DNA from: Glycine soja
Lineage: Eukaryota; Streptophyta; Magnoliopsida; Fabales; Fabaceae
Assembly (NCBI RefSeq): GCF_004193775.1
Contig: NC_041002.1
Coordinates: 6,931,261 to 6,995,260, forward strand
Direction: 5' to 3'
DNA length: 64,000 bases
Positions 35,346-46,259 of this stretch are shown here, one piece after another; the first letter of the stretch is position 1; each line of letters begins with the position of its first letter. A program made the position numbers and the translations under genes. The notes under the pieces are model-generated. The model was not told where the DNA came from. It did no database searches and worked only from the letters and a program-made list of their open reading frames with translations.

Positions 35346-35915
35346 ACAACCATAAACCCTAACCCTAAACCCTAAAACTAGCCCCAAACCCAAGACACTC
35401 TCTCTTAAACCCTAACCCCTAAACTGTAAACCCCAAACCCTAACCCATAATCCTAAATCGTAAACCCTAAGAACTAAACCTAACCCTAATCCTAAACCCT
35501 AAATCGTGAACCCCACAAAGTAATCGTAAACTGTGCACCCTAAAGACTAAACCTAAACCCTAAACCATAAATCCTAAACCCTAAGCGCTAACTATTACCA
35601 CTAACCCAAAACCCTAATCATTAAACCCTAACCCATATAACCTAAACCACAAACCCTAAACCTAAACCATAAACACTAAACCCCAACCCCTAAGCAATAA
35701 ACCTTACCCCTAACCCTAAATCGTGAACCCTAACCCCTAACCCTAAACCCTAACCACAAACCCTAAACCTATATCCTAAACCCCAAACCCCAAGCCCTAA
35801 ACCTATATCCTAAACCCCAAACCCCAAGCCCTAAACCTTACCATTATCCCCTAAACACTAAACCCTAACCCTAAATCATACACCTAAACCCTAAACCATA
35901 ACACGTCAACCCTAA
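35346..35915 (+). repeat. Telomere-like degenerate repeat block 1
   Basis: Dozens of copies of aaccctaa / taaaccct (the plant telomere unit is CCCTAAA) and variants such as aaaccccaaacc and aatcgtaaaccc lie close together. It follows the transposase stop by about 180 bp. The array is degenerate, not a perfect telomere tract. Confidence 0.9.
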
Positions 35916-36639
35916 ACATAGGTAGAGTGAAAGTGGGGAGTCCAATGCTTTAGTTAAGGGTATTCAAATTGATACTAAAGGAGAACTATCTACAATGATG
36001 AAGTATGGACTTTGTCAATGTGGAGTATCTGCACATATGGCGTTGGTGTTCGGCTTTAGTAAGTAAAACTACTTAATTTTTGTTAGTGTACTTTAGTTTT
36101 ATTTTAAACCTTTCTTGACTACACGTTTGGCTTTTCTAGAACGAATTTGATAATTCTCTGCTTCATTTTTTCCCTCCAGTTGTTCCAATTTGTCAATAAA
36201 TTTGTATGACCATCGAGGAACTTTTTTACGGATTTCGTTTATTCTAATACACTTTGTTCTATTTCCATTTACTATTGTTTTTTCGTTCGAATCAGTTCTA
36301 ATTGCATCAAATAATATTTTTATTATTTGTTTTATTTGTTCTTCATAATTTCTTTTTATTATTATAGTCTCATGCGCCACATAAACTGTATACATTAGTA
36401 ATAAAAATTGATGATAAAAAATAAAAAATATAAAAATGTAAATGAATAAAATACATAAAATTAATATTAATTTATTTTCTATTTTATCTTTTAGACCTAT
36501 TTACATTCATTTTATTAAATAAAATAATCTCATAAAGACAATATGTATTTGTTATGGAAACTTGCTAGTTTCGACCTCTCACAAATCACAAGTCACAATT
36601 CACAAGCCAAGTCATACCCTCTTGTGTCTTGACCATTGA
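35916..36639. other. Spacer between telomere-like blocks; possible GRF-like zinc scrap
   Basis: The plus strand at 35995-36062 reads M-M-K-Y-G-L-C-Q-C-G-V-S-A-H-M-A, followed by a possible donor (tagtaagt). A C-x-C-G start like this is seen in GRF-type zinc fingers, but the rest of the domain is absent. The minus-strand frame 36099-36395 is Lys/Glu-rich with no known motif. Confidence 0.3.
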
Positions 36640-36925
36640 CCAAAACCCCAAACCCCAAACCCTCAACCCTAAACCTAAACCCTAAACCCCAACCCCAAAA
36701 CCGTACACCCTAAACCATAAACCCTAAACCTAAACCCTAAACCCCAAACCCCAAACCCTAAACCCTAAACATAAACACTAAACCCTAAACCTAAACCCTA
36801 ACCCTAAACCCTAAACCACAAACCCTAAACCACACACCATAAACCCTAAACCCCAAACCTCAAACCATGAACCCTAAACCCTAAACCGTTACTGCTACCC
36901 CTGACTCATATACCCTAAATCCTAA
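36640..36925 (+). repeat. Telomere-like degenerate repeat block 2
   Basis: It has the same CCCTAAA-type units as block 1 (aaaccctaaacctaaaccctaaacc and variants). It lies about 220 bp beyond the 3' end of the PMD gene on the other strand, so both blocks sit between the two convergent genes. A short duplication (atatacattttttt.aactgtacat.gttagttagtaccaa) follows at 36927-37024. Confidence 0.9.
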
Positions 36926-37142
36926 TATACATTTTTTTTAACTGTACATCGTTAGTTAGTACCAACAGTTACATTCGTTAATATACATTTTTTTAAACTG
37001 TACATTGTTAGTTAGTACCAATAGTTAGATGCTCGACAAAAAGTGTACACATTACTAAACCTTAATAAATATGATACCATACATTAAGTGTCAAAGTCAA
37101 ATCACAAACATAAAACAACAAATATAAGCAGAGACATTAAAA

Positions 37143-39407
37143 TCATTCATTATCATGTCCGTGGTGACGTGAGGATGTGCCACATGGTCGATCCCATCTT
37201 CGCGCTTGACGATCAGGATTTCTTCTGCCACGATGCCTCGCCGCTTGTACTACCTCAGTCTCAGCAGAGAACTCATGACGCAAATCAACACCTAATAAGT
37301 CACCCATATCAGGTATTGCTCCGGGTACATTCCATTGCGGAGCTAATGGGGTGTCAGGTGTGGCCATTGGGGCATCATGTTGCTGTGTAGGAGTCATAGT
37401 CAGCCATGAAAAATGAGGATGTGTTTCCGCAACACCACCAAACTAATGTGAGCTTGCAGACATATCAGTGTGATGACCTTGGAACGGATACTGATACATC
37501 TGTGAAGGATACTCCGCAAATGTTGGTGGCGTGTAATACATTCCATGGCCACGCTCCTCAATTTGTTTGTCATATTCTTGCGCTTCCACAACCTCCCTTC
37601 ATCTGTCAAAATCGTGAGTTTCAACACTTGACTGAAGCATGTGAAACTGCTGCGGTGGGAATCGACGCTCTGATGTTGGACCATGTGCCGCCGGCTCAGT
37701 GATTCTCTCTTGCTCTTCCGATAAAATCGTGATCTTCTCCACATAAGACACAAGATCATCAACTGTCCATGTGTTCCTCCCTTGCGGTGACACCATATAT
37801 TGTAATGTCTCCACAACTTCAGCCTGCAATTATTAGGGTTCACACATTAATTCCCATGCTTTAAAAAATAAATTGAAGTGAAAAATTGAAAAAATAATTA
37901 ATATTAATGTAGCTGTGTTAGCATTGTTTGGGTCGACAAACATCTTTGTTTTTCGCCTATACCACACCATGTAGTCGGAGTTAAAACTCAATAGGCCCTC
38001 CCGTCGAGGATACACATCGACCCTAAACTCAGCTCGATTATTCCATTGACTGATAATTGGGGCCAACAGCTGGAACCAATTTTCAGATTGTTTGCCTTTC
38101 AGCGTTAGCCCATGGATATTTAGTGGTTGCGAAGGACACTCGGGAATAGGTTGTTGCATTCCAAATTGTCGCAACACTCTATCGGGTTGGTGCCACTCAA
38201 CAACATGGAAACAAATTAGTGGCACCACCGCGCACCACGCTACGCTACCAACCAAACATATCGGAGGCAACGAGGACATAACAGTTGTTGTGTAAGGCTC
38301 CCACAGAAACTGCATACAATAACAAAGTTGTTAATTTTCACTTAAACATGACATTGTATTAATTGTTTAATGAATTCATTACGATCTTTTTACCTCATGT
38401 CGTTTCATGATATCCAACTTGCGATGAAATACAATCAGATCATCATTCCCAATATGCTGATTTCCACATCGCAACCACCTAACAAAAATATGAAATCATC
38501 AGTGGACACGCGTTACATTATTAGACCTATTCAAATGAAATCTTATTTTTAAAACAACTAACCTGTGTCCGAGTGGCTTATTTTGTATCACGGGAGGAGT
38601 CCTCTTTGGAGCCAAAGTCGTGCATCGTTCCCATGCCCACATTTGGATTAAGATGCACATACCTCCGATTAATTTAATTTTGTAATCGGTGGCGCTGCAC
38701 ATCTCTCTATATAAATAGGCAAGCACGGCATGTCCCCATGCATACGTGCTGCACTGCTCAAAGTCCCGTAAAAATTGTAGGTACCGTAGGGAAACTTTGT
38801 TGCTGCTTTTGTCAACAAATAGGACTCCTCCTATGAATCTAAGAATCCATGCACGGGTAAACCTTTGTAATTGTTCTACGTTCCCGTCATGGTTATTGAT
38901 GTGTGAAAAATGATGAGCCAGCCAACTTAATTTAACGACACTGCCTTGGAGTTCACCTTCCTGTGGTCTGACTCCCAATAATTCTTCACACAATTCAGCC
39001 CAATCAAGATTAGTTTGACCAATTAATGGCGCCCCGTCAACACGCATACCTAATAATACTGAGACATCTTGACGAGTAATCGTACACTCTCCACATCTCA
39101 TGTGAAACATATGTGTTTCGGGCCTCCATCTTTCAATCAAAGCAGTAATTAATGAAACATTTATTTTTAAATAGCCCATCTTGATTATCCAATAAAAACC
39201 GCATTGCCGAAGAAGAGGAATAATTTCCTCTGGAATTTCTTCTTCCCCTTGATACGTGGGGACAGCTCGTCTTATGTGTAATTTGCGGTCTTCTTCCCCG
39301 TTCCAAACATGTTCTGAAACATGTTTAGCTTGCATCCATAATACGTCTCCATCAATCGGGCCAGACTTAATTTTAATATTTGATGAAAATGATGACGAAG
39401 ATATCAT
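37143..39407 (-). pseudogene. Plant mobile domain gene of MULE-2 (PP7-long-form / MAIL-like)
   Basis: Exons on the minus strand: 39407-38563 (start M-I-S-S-S-S-F), 38478-38394, 38309 to about 37917, and 37823 to about 37143, with mostly GT-AG borders. Exon 1 holds the PMD core: G-F-Y-W-I-I-K-M-G-Y, L-I-T-A-L-I-E-R-W-R-P-E-T-H-M-F, G-E-C-T-I-T-R-Q-D-V-S-V-L-L-G-M and Y-A-W-G-H-A-V-L-A-Y-L-Y. Exon 3 reads W-H-Q-P-D-R-V-L-R-Q-F-G-M-Q, matching the R-V-x-R-Q-F-G motif of the other two PMD genes here. This differs clearly from the MAIN-like genes of MULE-1 and the third unit, so it is another PMD subfamily. Exons 1-3 look open; exon 4 needs a frame change near 37600 and the donor of exon 3 is unclear. 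Confidence 0.82.
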
Positions 39408-39469
39408 TGATACTGCAAAAAAAAAATATAATACAATAAATTCACATAATAATTTATACACTAGTTATA

Positions 39470-40560
39470 AAGAAATAAAACTAACTACATTTACAATAAA
39501 ATAATTAATTATATATCCCACACAATTTATATTTTAATAAATAACAAAATATATAAAGAATTTATTTAAATATATAACAAAATTTAAATATATAACATAC
39601 TTGAAATATAAAAATTTATTTAAATATATAAAAAAATTATTTAAATCTATTCCGTAAATAAAATAAATTACATGCAAAAACAAATTTTAAAAAATAACAT
39701 CATATATATATTTACAGCTATAAATTTATATAATATATATATACAAAATTATATAACTAACCTAGCATAGCAAATTTAAATATTTGTAATTAAAACTAAA
39801 CCTACACTAAATAATTTAAATTATCAAATTAAGCCTAATTTAGCATTTAAAACTAAAAGTAACTAAACATAATTTTTTTTAAATAACATAATTTATCATT
39901 TTTAATTAAAACTAAGTAAACACAAATTTAAATAAATAACATATATTACCATTTAAAAATAAAACTAACTAAATATAAATATATAACGTAATATATATAT
40001 TTACCTACAAAAACTAACTAACTATAACTTTAAATATATAACATAATATATATATTTAATGTAATGTAATATATAACGTAATATATATATTTACTAACAA
40101 AAATTAACATAATATATATACAAAATTAATGTAATTTATCATGTAAAATTAGAACTAAACCTAATATCATATAAATCTCATATAGAAAACTAATCTATCA
40201 TAGAAAACTAATCTAACATAATCTACCATAAAAAATTTATACAATGTATCATATAAACCTAAATTACCATACAAAATTTAAATATATTTCACTAAAACTA
40301 AACCTACAACTAATCTAACGTAATCTAACATAAAAAATTTATACAATGTATCATATAAACCTAAATTAGCATAGAAAATTTAAATATAGTTAACTAAACC
40401 TAAACCTAAACCTAATATTATTTAAAACTAAAAATAAATTTATCGTACAAAACTATTTCTAACTAAAACTAACTTAAGATACAAAACTAATAACATACAT
40501 TACTAATTATAATAAGAATATAAATAAAATAAAATTTTAATTAAACAAACTTACTAACTG
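39470..40560. other. AT-rich region upstream of MULE-2 PMD gene
   Basis: No gene is seen. Short repeats of atataacataatatatatattta (39990-40105) and of ctaatctaacataatctac...aaaaaatttatacaatgtatcatataaacctaaatta (40200-40375, two copies) suggest local tandem duplication. It ends in the right TIR region of MULE-2. Confidence 0.6.
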
Positions 40561-40854
40561 AAAACACTACAACTGAATTTGTTTTGGGAGAAAGCTTCTC
40601 AAACAGAAACACCAACAACTCCCTTTAGCTTCCTCTTTCTTTCCTGCGTGGATGCTCTAAGACACACGAACAACAACAGCACTTACGTTTTTTCTGCGTT
40701 TTTTTCGCGTGATGGTCTACGGGGGAAGGGGGGATTTAAGGAAAGCAAATCACAGGTGGTGTTGGTGTTTAGGGACCTCAGGAAAATCGCCAGACAAACT
40801 GGCGATTCCTTGCTTCTCTGCGCGCTGCAGCTGTAGTCTGCAGCTCCCTCGGAA

Positions 40855-41161
40855 ATGGCTTTTGTGCGTCCTGCACCCTAGCCTGGTAGCCTCGGAAATC
40901 GCCAGTCAAAGATGTGATTTCAGCACAGGGACAAAGTCGCCAGTAGAGCTGGCGGGACGCGCTTCCACCTGAAGTTGCCAGCAGCACTGGCAGGTTGGGC
41001 TTCCACGTGTCTTCTGCCCACGAAGTCGCCAGTCCAGCTTGCGTTTTGCATGCAAAATGCATGCAGCCCACATAGAAAGGAGCACCATGCCGGAAATTGT
41101 TCCAAAAGGACCCCATTTGGGGAATAAGTTTGCAAAAGGGAACCATTTTGGGAAATTTGCC
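40855..41161 (-). repeat. MULE-2 right terminal inverted repeat
   Basis: Its reverse complement matches 21595-21900. The outer end reads gggaaatttgcc and is followed by the target duplication gcatcggga (41162-41170). Confidence 0.92.
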
Positions 41162-41170
41162 GCATCGGGA

Positions 41171-41850
41171 GGTCCAGGACTTCCACGTCAGATCATGCTA
41201 TTCTGATCTCTTGCACTGGGGGCCTGTTGCTGTTTATTACCGACCAGAGAGGGTCGTGCGTCAGTTTGGCTACACGCAGACCATTCCTGCTCCTCCTATC
41301 GATTCATGGGTCTCGTATGATGATATACATGACAGGTGGATGCACTACGAGGATCATATCGTACCAGCAGGTGAGGTGTGCGTTGTGCCAGGAGCGTGTT
41401 CCAGTGACTACATAGACTGGTTCATCCGCATCTCCTATCCTTTCATGACACCAGGCCACGCATTAGATCCTCTGCCTCATGGTCACACCCCGCAGCCCCG
41501 AGTCGTCCCTCAGGCCCCGCATACGGATATCCCTCGCGTTCCGGAGCCAGGAGCATCGTCGACATCTGCGGAGGAGCCCAAACATACAATGGTAAGTAAT
41601 ACTAATAATTTACATCATTTACCTCAATATTTGCATAATAATTTGTGTAATTAGTTTGTTTTGTATGTAACAGGAAGTTTGTGATGACATTGCTGAGAGG
41701 TTGGAGCGCCATCTGAGTCTAGGGGTGGTCACGCTTGGCTCATCGACACATGAGGTGATCGAAGAATGCCTCAAATTGGCCAGGAGTGTGACACATGACC
41801 ATCTAGTATACGTTAGGTGTAGACGCAGGCGGCGCACTGATCAGGCGTAG
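41171..41850 (+). pseudogene. MAIN-like plant mobile domain gene of MULE-1, 3' exons
   Basis: This is the second part of the gene broken by MULE-2. The reading frame across the single copy of the target sequence is open, and the motifs continue in family order: H-W-G-P-V-A-V-Y-Y-R-P-E-R-V-V-R-Q-F-G-Y, then D-D-I-H-D-R-W-M-H-Y near 41320-41345 and D-Y-I-D-W-F near 41406. A Pro-rich stretch follows. The exon ends at a gtaagt donor (41592). The last exon (41674-41850) reads E-R-L-E-R-H-L-S near 41695, has an Arg-rich end and stops at TAG 41848-41850. Apart from the insertion and two upstream stops, the gene is well preserved. Confidence 0.88.
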
Positions 41851-42509
41851 TTTATGTACATATTTTATATTGATATTCCTTGTATATACAGATATTGTAC
41901 ATGAACTCATTTCATGAGTATTGTTGGTTTTATTTATTTTCATTACTATGTTAGTTTTATTTATTTTCATTGATTGTGTATTCCATTTGTGTCTATATAC
42001 ACGCGTGTTATTAAAATGGTCTAGTTAACTTAGTTATAGTATATGTAAATTATTATAAATGGTCTAGTTAACTTAGTTTACCAACTAATAAAAAATAATT
42101 TAAAATATAACTTTAAATATAATTGAAATAAAGAAGTTGAAAAGGGTGTAAAAAAAAACAAAAAATGGACATCATTCGTTATCTAAGATCCTTATTTTAT
42201 ATAACGTACTAATATTTTTAAATTCTCTTATAATTACTATTTTCCCACTTATACTAATGATCATGTAAAAAAATGTATTATAAAGTAGTTAGTATTTTAA
42301 TTTTTAATATAGTACTAATTATTTTTTTATATTCTTTATAATATTAATAATGATATGATTAATTATAAAAATAAAAAATAAATTAATGATGATAATATTA
42401 ATTTTATAAAATTATTATTATCTTTTATGTATTTATTGATTTTTATTAATATGTATAAAATAACCTTAAACAATATCTTTAAATATATAGTTAATAAATT
42501 ATTATTTTT
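41851..42509 (+). other. MULE-1 3' flank, AT-rich, no gene
   Basis: This is non-coding DNA between the PMD stop and the right palindrome cluster. A repeated 'ttattttcattactatgttagttttatttattttcattg' and two 'ggtctagttaacttagtt' copies are present. Part may be the 3' UTR. Confidence 0.5.
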
Positions 42510-42620
42510 CCTCTTACGGATCAAGTTGATCCGTAACTTGATCCGGAAGTGACTTACGGATCAACTTGATCCCTAAGAGACTTCTGGATCAAGTTACGAA
42601 TCAACTTGATCCGTAAGAGG
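42510..42620. repeat. Palindrome cluster GGATCAAGTTGATCC (right)
   Basis: Several inverted copies of ttacggatcaagttgatccgtaa and one-base variants lie within 110 bp. The whole cluster also forms a larger hairpin (cctcttacggatcaa...ttgatccgtaagagg). It mirrors 18462-18612 at the other end of MULE-1. Confidence 0.8.
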
Positions 42621-42649
42621 AAAACTAAGCAAGGGCAATTTTGCCATTT

Positions 42650-42702
42650 TTATAGAATGTTGGGTGCACCAGCAATAATGCTGGGTGCACCTAGCAACAC
42701 TC
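42650..42702 (-). repeat. MULE-1 right terminal inverted repeat
   Basis: Read in reverse it starts gagtgttgctaggtgcaccc and pairs with 18042-18095. The 9-bp copy taaattatt follows at 42703-42711. Confidence 0.9.
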
Positions 42703-42711
42703 TAAATTATT

Positions 42712-43044
42712 TTTACGAGTGAAAGAAAAAACTGTGGGCTTTGTGGGATCAAATTACTAAATTATTTTTATACCACTATTAGATTGGTGAAAGTAACATT
42801 AGATTAGTAAAACAATTTTGTGTATACATTTAAAATATTTACTAAAATTGATAATTAAACAATTTTGATACTGAATGATGTATTTATATGCTTATTACAG
42901 AAATTGATAATTAAACAAATTTGGTATTTTATTGAATGATGTATTTATTAGAATTTATATGATATTTATTGAATGATGTATTTATTTGAATTTTTTTTAA
43001 TTTGTATTGTGTTTATCACTGAATTTGTTAAATGTTTTATTAAG
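42712..43044. other. Flank of MULE-1; upstream of FAR1-like gene
   Basis: At 42732-42765 the sequence tgtgggctttgtgggatcaaattactaaattat repeats DNA that lies left of MULE-1 (18007-18040). The target site therefore already had a local tandem repeat. Short duplications of 'aattgataattaaacaa' and 'ttgaatgatgtatttat' follow. No TIR for the next MULE unit was found here. Confidence 0.6.
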
Positions 43045-46000
43045 ATGGACGAAAAACAGTGGATGTATAATAGTATCATGTCTGAAGAAGTTGATATGAA
43101 TGTTGAAAATGAGGAAGATGTTGGCGTGAAAGTAGAACATGTTGATTGCTATGATGCTTTTAATATTTCTCAGGTATTTGTCTAATTTGTTGTTGGTACA
43201 TTAATTATGTTACATAAATGTTTATTGACCTCAGACCTTTTTTTGAATTGTGTTATAGTTATTTGCTAGCCATGATGAAGTTTTACATTGAGCTCGATCA
43301 GTGACTCATGACATTGGATTTGTTGTTGTGATAATGAGGTCAGACACCAATACTGGTGTTAGAGGAAAGGCCTCATTTCTATTAATGAATTGCAAAAGGA
43401 GTTGTGAGTATAGGCCTAAGAAGATTGATTTGGTAAGAACGTGCACTGACACTAGAAAATGTGGATGCCCGTTTAAATTGCATGCGAAGCCAGTTTTGGT
43501 ATGAGAAAGATGGATGGTGAAGTTAATTTGTGGGGTTCACAATCATGAAATGACAAAGTCATTAGTTGGACATCCATATGCGGGTCGACTGACTAAAGAT
43601 GAGAAGATTGTTGTTGTTGATATGACGAAGTCCATGGTGAAGCCAAGAAATATTCTCTTGACGCTGAAGGAGCACAATGCCAACAATTATACAACAATCA
43701 AACAAATTTATAATGCCAGACATGCTTATCGTTCTTCCATAAGTGGGAGTAATACTAAAATACAACAGCTCATGATGCTGCTTGACAGAGATCAATATAT
43801 TCACTAGCATAGGATGAAGGATGAAAATGTTGTGCGTGACTTGTTTTGGAGTCATCCTGATGCAGTCAAATTAACCATTACCTGTAATTTGGTTTTTTTA
43901 TTGACAGTACCTACAAAACAAATATGTACAAACTGTCATTGCTTGATATTGTTGGTGTTACACCAACAAGAATGACATTCTCCGCTGCTTTTGCTTACTT
44001 GGAAGGAGAACATCTTAATAATGTTATTTGGGCTCTACAACGGTTTCAGGGTTTTTTCATAAGAGTTAATGCACTCCCCGGGGTTATTATCACCGACAGA
44101 GATTTTAATGAATGCGGTGAAAATTGTATTCCTGGATGCTACGAACTTGTTGTGTCGATTTCATATTGACTAGAATGTGAAGGCAAAGTGTAAAACCCTG
44201 GTTGCTCAAAAGAATGCATGGGATTATGTCATGGAAGCTTGGGGGAGTTTGGTTGGATGTCCATGTGAGAGTTCTTTTGATGAGTACCTTAAAAACTTTG
44301 AAATACCTTGCTCTTTGTGACCTATTTTTGTGGAGTATGTGTGTCAAACATTGGTCATTCCGCACAAAGAAAAATTTGTGAAAGCATGGACCAACAAAGT
44401 GATACATCTAGGAAACACAACCACTAACAAGTATGAATATTATTTTTTTTGTTGATTTATTTAAGTGTTGGCTTAAATGAAAATGTTGTGGTTGTTTATA
44501 CGTTGTTGTATATTTCATTTGTAGGGTTAAGAGTGCTCATTGGTCATTAAAGAGACTCCTACAAAACTCTGTTGGTGACATATGCAGTGTTTGGGAAGCA
44601 ATGAACAACATGATGACACTTCAATACACCCAAATTAGAGCATCTTTTGAGACAAGCACGCACGTGGTTGGGCATGTGTTTAAGATTACTTTGTACAAAA
44701 AAATTACTCGGCATGGTTTTAAGGTACACTTTAAATGAAATTATTGTTGAGTATGAGTGTGTGTACCTTATGCATACAAAACCCTTCACATTGTAGATGT
44801 GTCATCAGGACTCCCCACGATCTTCCATGTGTATGTGAGTTGTCTAAATATGTTGTTGGCTCTATACCACTAGAGACAATTCACATTTTTTGGCAGAGGC
44901 TTAGTTTTTCAGATCAAGGGTTATGTGAGGCAGAGATGACCATAACTGAGGAGATGAAAACCATATCGAAATGATTTGAGCAGCTCGATATTTATGGCAA
45001 AGTACATTTGAAAACAAAACTATGAGAAATTGCTTATCCTGATCTGAACTCTATATGTCCTCCTCTAGAAAAGGTGAAGACCAAGGGTGCTCCAAAAAAA
45101 CCACTGACCAAACAACAAAAGTCAACAAAACATGATGTGTCTTATTAGGAATATGTTGATGTGTTACACTCTGTGGAAAATAATAATTCTTCAATGAAAC
45201 ATAGTGCATCATCATCTGAGCAACCAATATAGAGATAGAATATTCCAATGTTGGATCAATTTCATTTGTGCATCCAGGATTCTATTGAAAACATTATTGA
45301 TGTCAAAGCAGATGGTAACGGTGGTTACCGAGCAATAGCTGCCTTATTGGGTATGGGTGAAGAATCATGGTCATTGGAACACAACCATATGCATAAAGAA
45401 CTGGAAAGCTGGTCGAAAGAGTATATCAACCTACTTGGTGGTATAGAGAGATTTAAGAAATTAAAGTGTTCCCTACTTGTTGATGAATTATCTATGGTGC
45501 GTAAGTTTATTGTTATGTCACTGTTTCTTAAAATAACATTTAAGTAATCATTATTTGTTGTCTGTTACCATGGATAACTGGTGAATATTACAGATATGGG
45601 ATATGTCATTGTTTCACGATACAATGTGATCATTGTTTCTCTTTCAAAACAACAAAGCATGACATTTTTTTCTTTTAGAAGTCAGCCATCACCAGATTCT
45701 TCTGTGCATCGCGTAATATGCATTGGTCATCTGTATGAGAATCATTTTGTACAAGTAATTGCATAATTATGATGTTAGTGTAAGTGCTGACAATGTAGTT
45801 GGTTATCTTACATTGAATCTGTTTGTCGTTATGTAATAGTTTTTTTTACGAGACCATTGTCCTTTACCACCATTGGCGTTGTTGTGGAATACACATTGTC
45901 ATTATTACACAAAGCAGTGGCCCACCCCATACATAGGTAGAATGCAGTGTTACACAAATTTGTCTAGGTTGAAAACCAAATTTGTTGATTTAGGGGAAGA
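43045..46000 (+). pseudogene. FAR1/MULE-type transposase with C-terminal OTU protease domain
   Basis: The start is ATG 43045 (M-D-E-K-Q-W). Exon 2 (from 43259) reads as a FAR1 DNA-binding domain (G-F-V-V-V-I-M-R-S-D, C-G-C-P-F-K-L, C-G-V-H-N-H-E). The transposase core follows: Y-N-A-R-H-A-Y-R, D-I-V-G-V-T-P-T-R-M-T-F-S, V-I-I-T-D-R-D, L-C-R-F-H-I. The Glu of the usual V-E-S-x-H reads Lys (near 44528). A SWIM-like stretch is near 44800-44840. The C-terminal part (45248-45766) is an OTU cysteine protease: D-V-K-A-D-G-N-G-G-Y-R-A has Gly where the catalytic Cys is expected, while the His side H-F-V-Q-V is kept. Stops fit TGG changes near 43290 and 43805; a T-run frameshift is near 43893. The copy is dead. 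Confidence 0.82.
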
Positions 46001-46259
46001 ATGAACATAAAATATGTTATTTCCACTAACGTTTGTGTAAATAATTATTTTGTTGACATTCGTAATTTTGTTGACATTTCTGTAAATAATAATTTATTTC
46101 CACTAATTATTTTAAAAAGTTAATCCATAATTAAGTACTTTGAAAATAATAAACATACAATTTCATTAGCTAATGGACACAAATTTAAACATTACATTAA
46201 CTTACAACATAGTTGAAACAAACAAAAAATGCATCAAAAACTACAATGTTGCGATTGAG
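46001..46259. other. Spacer between FAR1-like gene and minus-strand ORF
   Basis: This is short AT-rich DNA with the 'ttatttccactaa' motif twice (46018, 46091). No gene is seen. Confidence 0.5.

Larger units (their letters stand above)
21595..41161 (+). mobile_element. Inner MULE (MULE-2) with MURA-type transposase and PMD gene
   Basis: Long terminal inverted repeats start ggcaaatttcccaaaatggt at both ends, and the match continues for at least 290 bp with scattered differences. The exact 9-bp target duplication gcatcggga flanks it. Removing the copia insertion leaves about 10.5 kb. The element carries a nearly complete transposase gene on + (32447-35166) and a multi-exon PMD gene on - (37143-39407), facing each other and separated by telomere-like repeats. 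It interrupts the PMD gene of MULE-1, so it is younger than MULE-1. Confidence 0.92.
18042..42702 (+). mobile_element. Outer Mutator-like element (MULE-1) with PMD gene; holds MULE-2
   Basis: The ends are inverted repeats. The left starts gagtgctgctaggtgcaccc; the right end read in reverse starts gagtgttgctaggtgcaccc, and the match runs about 48 bp. The exact 9-bp sequence taaattatt flanks both ends (18033-18041 and 42703-42711), which is the Mutator hallmark. Without the 19.6-kb inner element the transposon would be about 5.1 kb. It holds one gene, a MAIN-like PMD gene, and no transposase, so it was probably mobilised by a transposase encoded elsewhere. Clusters of GGATCA..TGATCC palindromes lie just inside both ends. 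Confidence 0.9.

Noticed and set aside
35346..35915. True chromosome end or a fresh telomere
   Set aside because: Units are degenerate, the block is internal to a MULE with intact TIRs, and a second block lies 0.7 kb away.
36099..36395. Lys/Glu-rich minus-strand frame between the telomere-like blocks
   Set aside because: No motif, homologue or splice context could be recognised; kept only as a note in the spacer entry.
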